NCBI GenBank assembly: GCA_002453165.1
Contig: DKGH01000075.1
Coordinates: forward strand, 14,403 to 26,841
From: Verrucomicrobia bacterium UBA6775
GTDB taxonomy: Bacteria > Verrucomicrobiota > Verrucomicrobiia > Limisphaerales > UBA1096
DNA: 12,439 nt
Direction of reading: 5' to 3'
Shown: positions 4,607-11,077 of the stretch, piece after piece
Layout: every line of letters starts with the position of its first letter
How positions within the stretch are numbered: the stretch's first letter is position 1
Notes under the pieces: model-generated
What the model was told of the DNA's origin: nothing
The model's database searches: none
Seen by the model: only the letters and a program-made list of their open reading frames with translations
Program-made: the position numbers and the translations under genes

Positions 4607-6433
4607 TTATCGGATGCCCTTGGCCTCCAGTTGCCGAATTTCCACCGTCCAAGCGGCGCGCTCCTCGTCGGTGATCTTCGGATCCGGCATCAAACTGCGC
4701 CGGGTGCAATTCACCAGCGCCTGCAACGTCTGGTATCGCCTCGTCTCACCAATCGCTGGGGGTAAAAGGTCCTCGATCACGGCGATGACCTCGTCCATAG
4801 TCAACTTGCCCTTGGTGCCCTGCAGCTTGGCCTTGGCCTTAAGTTCGCTACGCAACGCCGCGAATCCGGCCGCGGACCAGCCATCGGTGGCTATCGCAAA
4901 CCGCTCCCGATCCTCGCCAGTCAACTTGCCACTGATCACCGGGCTGGCCACCCAGTCAAGAAACGCCTCGCGATCCTTACCCTCGGGATCGAGAACCGGG
5001 ATGATCAGGTCTCCCACACGACCAGGCCGGCGAATGTCCGGCGAGAGGAGATGGATGCGTGCCGTCACCAGCAGCCAGACGACTTTCCCGCGCAGAAGCG
5101 GGTCGGACATCATGGACTGAATCTTGCCGGTGAGCCGCCGCTCGGTCTCGTGGGTGTCCGCACCCACTCCACCCAACTGGGTGTCGGCCTCGTCGATGAA
5201 AATCAGCACACGCGACAGCGCCATCAGCACGCGGCGCAGGCGCTCAAAGATGACGTCAGTCTCGCCGTAGTATTTGCTGCGCAGGTTTTTGATGACGAGC
5301 ACGACCATGTCGAGTTCCGAGGCCACCGCCTCAAAGATGAACGTCTTCCCCGCGCCGATCGGTCCTCCGATCGCCGCGCCCGGCAGTGCCTCGCCGCTAT
5401 CCATGCCAAACCGAGGAATGACCTCTTTTTTCAAGAAAGTCTTCAGCCGCTTGAAGCCGATGACGTCCTTGAGGTTGTGGCCCGGTTTCTTGAATTCGAC
5501 GACTTCCTCGCCGAGCTGGCTCTTGATGAAATCCTCCACCTTGGCTACGACCTCATCCTGCGCGAGCTTGGCCCGGCCGTGACGCACGCCCTTGAGCAAC
5601 TGCATCAGCGCGTGCAGCGAAAGGCCGGCGGTCAGTTCGGCCAGCTCTGTCTGCGTGCCCCAGAGTTGGATCTTGCGGTCCTTGGAGTCGTTCCGTGAAA
5701 ACCAGGAAATGAAATGTTTGCGCGTGTCAAAATCGGGCGACGGCACCTCGACCTCGATCAACTGAGGCAGCCGGGCGATGCGCTGGTTCAACTGCGAACG
5801 CGACTCGGCAATCATCACCACCGAGTCATCACCGTTGACGAAGCCAAGGTCGGAAAACCAGTCGTGACAAATACTGACGCGCTGGCGGTCCATGTCATTG
5901 AGGCTGGTGATCGGTGCGTCCGGCAACAGCATGTCCGCTCCCTCGACGATGATCAGCAGGTTTTCCTTGAGGAACTGCGAGTCGCCCACCTTGGTTCGCG
6001 AGCAGAGGCACATTTGCCGCATCAACTCGAGAGCGAGCGTCGGGTTGCTGACCGCCTTTTGGAATGAGTCGTCGTACATGCCGGTCACCTCATCGACCTC
6101 GGCAGCGACCTTGTCTGTGTCCATCATGCGGTTAATGGCAAGTTGATCCGCGCTCATGCCTAGGCGCCACTCGATCCATGCCTTGCGAACTTTCTCCGAG
6201 TCCTTGTCGCGCATGAACCGGATCGGCCCGTTAAGCTCATACACCACGAGGATGAGGCTCGAGAGGTTCCAACTCGCAGTCAGGTATTCCACGAGCGAGC
6301 AATACTCGTCGTTCTTGCCCTTGCTGTTGTGAAAGACGTCGTGAATGTTCCCGGTCAGGATCAAGGCCCGCGACTGGCCGGCGTTAAGGATCCGGCCCGC
6401 TCTTCTCAAAAACTCATTGATACTGGCTGGCAT
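4607..6433 (-). CDS. Tandem AAA+ ATPase, degenerate N-terminal and active C-terminal domain (Ycf46-like)
   Basis: A 608-residue cytoplasmic protein with no signal peptide or membrane segment. The C-terminal AAA+ module (about 320-480) is complete: Walker A GGPIGAGKT (356-364), Walker B VLIFIDEAD (409-417), a sensor-1 region VTARIHLLSPDI (456-467) and the arginine-finger motif RRPGR (468-472). The N-terminal half (about 15-230) resembles a second AAA fold that has lost catalysis: ALILTGNIHDVF lacks a P-loop, LIIVEGAD (160-167) stands where DEAD would be, and VVMIAESRSQLNQRI resembles a sensor region. This paired layout recalls Ycf46-like proteins, an inference from pattern. AAA+ ATPases remodel proteins or complexes using ATP. 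It starts 27 nt after the ABC ATPase stop, with only a weak ribosome binding site, so it is probably the last gene of the transporter operon. The target is unknown. Confidence 0.85.
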   Translation of the reverse strand: MPASINEFLRRAGRILNAGQSRALILTGNIHDVFHNSKGKNDEYCSLVEYLTASWNLSSLILVVYELNGPIRFMRDKDSEKVRKAWIEWRLGMSADQLAINRMMDTDKVAAEVDEVTGMYDDSFQKAVSNPTLALELMRQMCLCSRTKVGDSQFLKENLLIIVEGADMLLPDAPITSLNDMDRQRVSICHDWFSDLGFVNGDDSVVMIAESRSQLNQRIARLPQLIEVEVPSPDFDTRKHFISWFSRNDSKDRKIQLWGTQTELAELTAGLSLHALMQLLKGVRHGRAKLAQDEVVAKVEDFIKSQLGEEVVEFKKPGHNLKDVIGFKRLKTFLKKEVIPRFGMDSGEALPGAAIGGPIGAGKTFIFEAVASELDMVVLVIKNLRSKYYGETDVIFERLRRVLMALSRVLIFIDEADTQLGGVGADTHETERRLTGKIQSMMSDPLLRGKVVWLLVTARIHLLSPDIRRPGRVGDLIIPVLDPEGKDREAFLDWVASPVISGKLTGEDRERFAIATDGWSAAGFAALRSELKAKAKLQGTKGKLTMDEVIAVIEDLLPPAIGETRRYQTLQALVNCTRRSLMPDPKITDEERAAWTVEIRQLEAKGIR

Positions 6434-6460
6434 GGCTACTTCTGTGATGCTGATGGATTA

Positions 6461-7384
6461 CTAGGTTGAATTCAAACAAACGTACTCGTCACGCGGTTGC
6501 AAAACTTCGGGGTTGTAAACGTACTTGCGGATCTCCTTTCGAATTTCGTCGAACGACTCGTAGTTGGGTCGTTCACTGGAACCAAAAACCGGGGCCGGTT
6601 TGTCGTAGACAATGGTGGCGCCCGGCCCAGTCGTGTGCCCGGCCGCTTTCCAGTCCCAATACTGCGAAAGCCCGATCAGGCGGTTCCCCACCCGGATCGC
6701 CTCGTTCAACTCGTGCGTCACGATAATCAGGGTGTACGGCGGTTTGGCTCCGTTCGACTTGGCCTGAAGGTTCTCCTCGTACAATTGCAGTAGCATTTCC
6801 TGCAGCTCCTCACGTGTGGCCTCGTCGAGAGCACCGAATGGTTCGTCCAGCAAGATGATCTCCGGCTCCATGATCAGCGCCTGGGCGATAGCTACCCTCT
6901 GTTGCATGCCGCCGGACATCTGGCTCGGATACAGGTTTATCGCTTGGCCAAGCCCAACCTTCTCGAGAAACACCGCGGCGCGATCACGAAACTCCCTGCG
7001 CTTTCGTGCCCAACCGGCCCAGTTGAACCAGCGGAACATCGTGGTCGTCTGATCAAGTTTCAGGCCAAGCGCCACGTTGTCCAGCGCGGTCAGGAACGGG
7101 TAGAGCGAGTATTTCTGATAAACGATGCCCCGATCGCGACCCGGATGATCCGCCTTGGCCAAGCGCCCGTTTTGGAGTGTTAAAATCTGCCCCTCGTTTG
7201 GCGGATGCGTGCCAAGAATCGCCCGCAGCAGGGTCGACTTACCACAACCGCTTGGCCCGATCAACGACACAAACTGCCCGGCATCGACCTTCAGGTTCAG
7301 ATCATACAACACCTTGGTTTCACCGAACCAATGGCTCACCTCCTTGCACTGCAGCCCAAACCCGTTTTGATCTGCGTCCGTCAT
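6461..7384 (-). CDS. ABC transporter ATPase, NitT/TauT (SsuB/TauB-like) type
   Basis: The nucleotide-binding subunit that powers the importer with the permease upstream. I start it at ATG 7384 (307 residues), because that ATG overlaps the permease TGA as ATGA, a typical coupling. The frame also offers a TTG at 7411, which would overlap the permease by 31 nt. In this numbering: Walker A GPSGCGKST (43-51), Q-loop Gln90 in YQKYSLYPF, signature MSGGMQQR (156-163), Walker B IILLDEPFGALD (176-187), switch His224 in VTHE. Two unusual points: an extra aromatic and basic stretch, about residues 112-133 (TTTMFRWFNWAGWARKRREF), within the helical subdomain, and a C-terminal tail of about 65 residues after the last strand. 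Two CTTGGCCAAG copies (6943-6952 and 7154-7163) lie inside. Confidence 0.93.
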   Translation of the reverse strand: MTDADQNGFGLQCKEVSHWFGETKVLYDLNLKVDAGQFVSLIGPSGCGKSTLLRAILGTHPPNEGQILTLQNGRLAKADHPGRDRGIVYQKYSLYPFLTALDNVALGLKLDQTTTMFRWFNWAGWARKRREFRDRAAVFLEKVGLGQAINLYPSQMSGGMQQRVAIAQALIMEPEIILLDEPFGALDEATREELQEMLLQLYEENLQAKSNGAKPPYTLIIVTHELNEAIRVGNRLIGLSQYWDWKAAGHTTGPGATIVYDKPAPVFGSSERPNYESFDEIRKEIRKYVYNPEVLQPRDEYVCLNST

Positions 7385-8184
7385 TTGATTCCATTCTGGT
7401 ACCAGGGACAAACCTTGGCCTGAAGCGCCCGCAACCCATAATCCAGCATAAACCCAAACCCGGCCAATATCGCAAGATAAGGGTATACCACGTTCATGTT
7501 TGTGAGCTTAAATTGTAAGCGAATCCGGTAACCGAAACCGACGTCACCCACAACCATCTCGGCGGCGATCAAAAACACGATTGCCGGGCCGATGCTTAAC
7601 CGCACCGCGTCAATAAACTTCGGCAGCACCTGCTTGAACACCACCTCGATCGCGATCTCAAAAGCGGATGCCCCCAGAGTGTAAGCCTTGTCCAGCATCT
7701 CGGACGGGATGTCCTTGATCGACAGGTACACAGTGACCGCCAGTGCCGGAATGATCCCGAACGAAATCATCGCCACGAACATTTCCATGCCGGTGCCGAA
7801 GAAAACGAAGTAAACCGCCAGCGCCGCTGTTTGCGGCACCTTTGCCAGCATGGAAATTGGTGGGTTTAAAAAAGCCTCCACCGGGGCAATGCAGCCCATC
7901 AGCATTCCGATTAAAAAACCGAACACGATTCCCAGCGCGAGACCAAGTGCCAACCGTTCCCCCGTTGCCAGTGAATCCTCGATCAACCAGCGTTCGCCCT
8001 TGCGGTCCGGCTGCGTGAATTTCTTCACACCCTCCGCCAGTTGACCCCAGCTCGGGATGGTCGTGTCATCGGGGTTGACCTGATGCTGCCGATGGGACAC
8101 CCACGAGTACCCGACTAATAGCACCAACACAGACAGCACCGACAGCAGCACCCCCTTAGGGCGCGATATTGGGCGGCCGATCAT
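7381..8184 (-). CDS. ABC transporter permease, TauC/SsuC-like (BPD_transp_1)
   Basis: The membrane subunit of the importer, 267 residues. Hydrophobic segments at about 11-29, 79-99, 118-130, 133-155, 199-214 and 234-252 fit a six-helix inner-membrane permease. The cytoplasmic EAA-type coupling loop is visible at about 166-194 (AYTLGASAFEIAIEVVFKQV, then LPKFIDAV), with the invariant Gly in LGAS and LP nearby. The stretch NPPISMLAKVPQTAALAVYF followed by VFFGTG matches the NitT/TauT pattern of a Pro-rich turn followed by a WFG-like motif. It starts 27 nt after the binding-protein stop, with no clear Shine-Dalgarno sequence, and ends overlapping the ATPase start. The homodimer is presumed, since only one permease gene is present. 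Confidence 0.93.
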   Translation of the reverse strand: MIGRPISRPKGVLLSVLSVLVLLVGYSWVSHRQHQVNPDDTTIPSWGQLAEGVKKFTQPDRKGERWLIEDSLATGERLALGLALGIVFGFLIGMLMGCIAPVEAFLNPPISMLAKVPQTAALAVYFVFFGTGMEMFVAMISFGIIPALAVTVYLSIKDIPSEMLDKAYTLGASAFEIAIEVVFKQVLPKFIDAVRLSIGPAIVFLIAAEMVVGDVGFGYRIRLQFKLTNMNVVYPYLAILAGFGFMLDYGLRALQAKVCPWYQNGIK

Positions 8185-8211
8185 ACGAAAAGGCGCGGGG
8201 AAACCATCCGG

Positions 8212-9330
8212 TTATTTCGCGGAACCGTCCTTCACTTTTTGCATATAACCGACGTCGAACCGGACTGCCACATCGGGGGCCTTCGCCGCGTCCCCGTACC
8301 CGAGGGCAGGCTTGGCTTCCACGATTCCGTGGGAAGCGCAAAAGTCGACTACGCGCCCCATAATGTCGGGGAGTTCCGAGCCGGTCAGCAGGGCGATGCC
8401 CTCTTCCGGCGTCCCGTAAAACTTGGTCTGTTGAACAACTTTTTCCATGTCTTCCAACGTGAGATTGGCAAATTTTTCGCCGATCGCAATCAACGTGTCG
8501 TTGCGCTTGGCCGGATCAGCAATCGCGGCGTTAACCTGATAAAACGCATCGATCAAGGCACAGGCAAACGCCTCGCCACCCTCCTTGGCCAGACTCTCCC
8601 TGGCCACCACCACTGAGTCGATGATCTCGTTCGGAATCTTGGTTGAATCAAACAACACCCGCACGTCATCGCGCTTGGCCAAGGTTGAGATTACGAACGG
8701 ATTCCAAACGACAATGGCCTGCTGTTCCTTTTTACCTTGCTGCATCGCGATCGCGGCCGCCCCGGGATCCATGCTGGAAAAGGTGTAGTCCTTCTCCGCT
8801 TGGCCAAGCAGCTCGAGGTTGCGAACGAAGCAATATTCCGACACCGACTTTTCCAGCCCGTAAACCTTCTTGCCCTTTAAGTCCTCAACCGACTTGATGT
8901 CGCTGGTTACGAGGCAGGCATCCGCACCGTAACTGGTCGAAGTCGGCAGCACCATAACACCCGGACGACCGCCGGCCGGCCCAAGGATGTCCATGTTGGT
9001 GATGCAGACGGCATCACACTGCCCGGCTCCGTACATAGCCAGACAAGGATCGTACTCCGCCTCCTTCAGTTCAATGTCTACGCCCCACTTCTCTTCCACC
9101 GGACCAAGCTCACCCTTTTTTCCGTTAATGATTCCGGTGACGTCCGCCACGCCAAAGACACTCCACGAAGGATACTCGCTCCACGCCAGCGAGAAGGACG
9201 GGACCGGCTTGTTTTCACCGGAAGAATCCGGGGCGGTCGATTCGCCGCCACCGCCACAGCCGCTTGTGATGAGTAACGCAGCGCCACAGACGACAGCCGC
9301 CCAACTAGTCTTATGATTTCTATTTTTCAT
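8212..9330 (-). CDS. Lipoprotein substrate-binding protein of a NitT/TauT-like ABC transporter
   Basis: A 372-residue periplasmic binding protein. The N-terminus MKNRNHKTSWAAVVCGAALL is a basic and hydrophobic signal peptide, followed by a lipobox ITSGC with Cys25 as the lipidation site and a Gly/Ser/Pro-rich linker. The mature part resembles NMT1/SsuA-type class 2 binding proteins: WSEYPSWSVFGVAD, then GVDIELKEAEYDPCLAMYGA and DAVCITNMDILG, a hinge near VTSDIKSVEDLKGKKVYGLE, and a second lobe with IVVWNPFV and RVLFDSTKIPNEIIDS. It is an evident relative of the binding domain at 11078-12439. The ATG follows an AGGTGAG box. The gene begins only 31 nt beyond a strong terminator, so its promoter is either inside pspA or the terminator leaks. 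The ligand is unknown. CTTGGCCAAG occurs at 8674-8683 and 8799-8808. Confidence 0.9.
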   Translation of the reverse strand: MKNRNHKTSWAAVVCGAALLITSGCGGGGESTAPDSSGENKPVPSFSLAWSEYPSWSVFGVADVTGIINGKKGELGPVEEKWGVDIELKEAEYDPCLAMYGAGQCDAVCITNMDILGPAGGRPGVMVLPTSTSYGADACLVTSDIKSVEDLKGKKVYGLEKSVSEYCFVRNLELLGQAEKDYTFSSMDPGAAAIAMQQGKKEQQAIVVWNPFVISTLAKRDDVRVLFDSTKIPNEIIDSVVVARESLAKEGGEAFACALIDAFYQVNAAIADPAKRNDTLIAIGEKFANLTLEDMEKVVQQTKFYGTPEEGIALLTGSELPDIMGRVVDFCASHGIVEAKPALGYGDAAKAPDVAVRFDVGYMQKVKDGSAK

Positions 9331-9360
9331 ATCTCACCTGATAAAGTTACTAGGCATTAA

Positions 9361-9385
9361 AAAGACCTCCCCTCGGGAGGTCTTT
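9361..9385 (-). terminator. Intrinsic terminator after the PspA gene
   Basis: AAAGACCTCCC (9361-9371) and GGGAGGTCTTT (9375-9385) form a perfect 11-bp stem with a 3-nt loop. On the minus strand the stem runs into five consecutive T (9363-9359). It begins 8 nt after the PspA stop codon and ends about 30 nt before the start of the lipoprotein gene. It is a classical Rho-independent terminator in an otherwise same-strand gene run, so it may partly separate the PspA half from the transporter half. Confidence 0.88.
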
Positions 9386-9393
9386 CAAATTGG

Positions 9394-10230
9394 TTATTCC
9401 GGCAGGATACTGTCGGTGCTGGCGGACTCTTTCTGCTTGGGTTCGCTCGGTGCCGTCTCGGCGCCCTCGGCCAGTCCCAGCAACGAGTCGAACTCGTCGT
9501 TGGCGGTGTGGCTTCGTGCAAATTCCAGAAATTGCGCCTCCTGTGACTTGCTGTCGGTGCCGGCCATCTCCTTGGAGATGCGGGCCTCGGCGCGCACTTC
9601 CTGGCGGAGTTCGCGCATGTCCTGCAATTCCTTTGCCATGCCATCCTTGGAGATGCCGGTGATCATGTCAGCCAGGTCACGTTCCTCCTTGGCGGTGATC
9701 ACGTCGGCCACGGCATCGGCGGCCTCGCTCTTTAGTTTCTCGATGTCGCGCTGCAACTGCTGCAGGTTGACCTTGTGATTGGCGATGCTCTCGTCGTACT
9801 CGCCAACGTCGCCCTCGAGGTCCTTGATGTGATCCTGCTTCTCGGTGAGTGTGGCGGTAAAGTCGTTATAGGCCGTGAGGCATTTTTGATATTCCTCGTT
9901 GGCGTGAATCTCCTCCTTGGTTTGGCCCTCGGCCTGCAGCTTGGCCACGGTCTGTTTGGCCATGGCCAGCGCGCCGGCCTTAAGGTTTTCCAGCTTTTGA
10001 ACCTCCTCGGTCAGGTTTTTGACCTTGGCCAACTTCTTTTCCTGCTGTGCAATCAGCTTCGCGACGGCCTGTTTGTAGGTGTGGATCTGGTTGACCTTGC
10101 CCTTGATGATCTCATCGAACTTTGCACGCATCACGTGGGGGTCAGAGTCGAGGCCACGCCGCGCCTCATCGATCTGCCCAGTCAACTTGTACCAAACCGC
10201 CTTGAACCATCTGCCTATTGCACCAAACAT
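9394..10230 (-). CDS. PspA/IM30-family membrane-stress protein
   Basis: The 278-residue product has the layout of PspA/IM30 proteins, ESCRT-III relatives that bind and stabilise the inner membrane under stress. The first 18 residues, MFGAIGRWFKAVWYKLTG, form an amphipathic helix like helix 0 of PspA, and residues 30-220 or so are one long Lys/Glu/Gln-rich coiled coil. The C-terminal 50 residues are Ser/Glu/Pro-rich and look disordered. The sequence is clearly diverged from E. coli PspA and is somewhat longer (222 residues there). No pspB, pspC or pspF gene is in view. It begins 1 nt after the preceding stop, suggesting translational coupling to the two-helix membrane protein, and is followed at once by a strong terminator. 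Another coiled-coil protein is the alternative, but the N-terminal helix argues against it. Confidence 0.75.
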   Translation of the reverse strand: MFGAIGRWFKAVWYKLTGQIDEARRGLDSDPHVMRAKFDEIIKGKVNQIHTYKQAVAKLIAQQEKKLAKVKNLTEEVQKLENLKAGALAMAKQTVAKLQAEGQTKEEIHANEEYQKCLTAYNDFTATLTEKQDHIKDLEGDVGEYDESIANHKVNLQQLQRDIEKLKSEAADAVADVITAKEERDLADMITGISKDGMAKELQDMRELRQEVRAEARISKEMAGTDSKSQEAQFLEFARSHTANDEFDSLLGLAEGAETAPSEPKQKESASTDSILPE

Positions 10231-10231
10231 T

Positions 10232-11062
10232 TTATTTCTTATTAAGCTGAGTTAAATTTTGTATAGAGCCGCCAGTTAACATTGAATCCACACGCTGTTC
10301 AACCTTTTTCGCCACCTCGAGGCTTTGGTCGAGTTCGCTGCGCAACTGCTGCAGCCGGGCGTCGCCCTCCGGCTTGCTTGTGATGCTCTGCACTGCCGCC
10401 AGCGTCCGGCTCATATGCTCCACAGTCCCCACCACTTCGCTGACCAGTTTTTCGCGCTGCTCGAGAATCGGTTTCTTTGCAACGTCCGACGCGAGGCTAT
10501 CTGCGGTTTTCCAGAGTTGCAGGGATTTCTCAAGGGAGCTGACGCACTGCGCGAACAGTTCCTCGGCCCGTTCCTGAATTTCATCGATCATCGCCTGGTT
10601 AAGGTCGGGAGCGATGACGTTTAGCTGCCGGAAGGCGTCCCGTAACGAGCGCAGATCCTGCATGGCGTCCTCGGTGCGCGTGTCGCCGTCCATCGTCAAC
10701 CGGTGGTGAAAGTGATCGAGTTTTTTGCGCTTGTCCTTTTTCTCCCGGGTGCGCTTGTCCTCTACGATTTTCTTCACCCGATCCTCCTTGCCGAGTATCA
10801 GCTTGGTCAGGAACATCCCGGCCGAGCCGAGCATCCCGCCCATGCCAACCAGCATGGCACCCACTGCCGCAGAGCCCTTCAAGCCAAGCGCGAACAGCGA
10901 CGCAAACGCGGCGGAGCCCACCATGAATGGAAAGATGACCATCGGACTCCCGAGGATGTCCTGCATCACGCGCTTGGTTATGCTCTTCTCGTCCACGTTC
11001 TCGACGTTTGGCCGAAGAGGTTCATCGCAAATGAAGGCGTCGTCAACGCTGCGCTTGGCCAA
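10232..11062 (-). CDS. Unrecognised two-helix membrane protein with C-terminal coiled coil
   Basis: I do not recognise this 276-residue protein. After a polar N-terminus, two adjacent hydrophobic stretches (about 42-60 and 66-90, Gly/Ala/Met-rich) look like a membrane hairpin, so both ends would be on the same side, probably cytoplasmic. A strongly basic segment follows (92-117, GKEDRVKKIVEDKRTREKKD). Residues 130-262 form a long helical or coiled-coil region. The start is uncertain: TTG at 11062 lies inside the palindrome CTTGGCCAAG and has no good ribosome binding site, and the first ATG in frame is 32 codons later. The preceding gene ends in the same frame 15 nt upstream. It ends 1 nt before the PspA start, which suggests it is a membrane partner or anchor for that protein. 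Confidence 0.8.
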   Translation of the reverse strand: MAKRSVDDAFICDEPLRPNVENVDEKSITKRVMQDILGSPMVIFPFMVGSAAFASLFALGLKGSAAVGAMLVGMGGMLGSAGMFLTKLILGKEDRVKKIVEDKRTREKKDKRKKLDHFHHRLTMDGDTRTEDAMQDLRSLRDAFRQLNVIAPDLNQAMIDEIQERAEELFAQCVSSLEKSLQLWKTADSLASDVAKKPILEQREKLVSEVVGTVEHMSRTLAAVQSITSKPEGDARLQQLRSELDQSLEVAKKVEQRVDSMLTGGSIQNLTQLNKK

Positions 11063-11077
11063 GTGCTTGGTTTCGGT

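Noticed and set aside
5051..5698. 215-codon plus-strand open frame over the AAA+ gene
   Set aside because: Antisense to the region encoding Walker A and B; no domain features of its own.
7385..7411. TTG start at 7411 for the ABC ATPase
   Set aside because: Gives a 31-nt overlap with the permease; ATG 7384 overlaps the permease stop as ATGA and gives a normal N-terminus.
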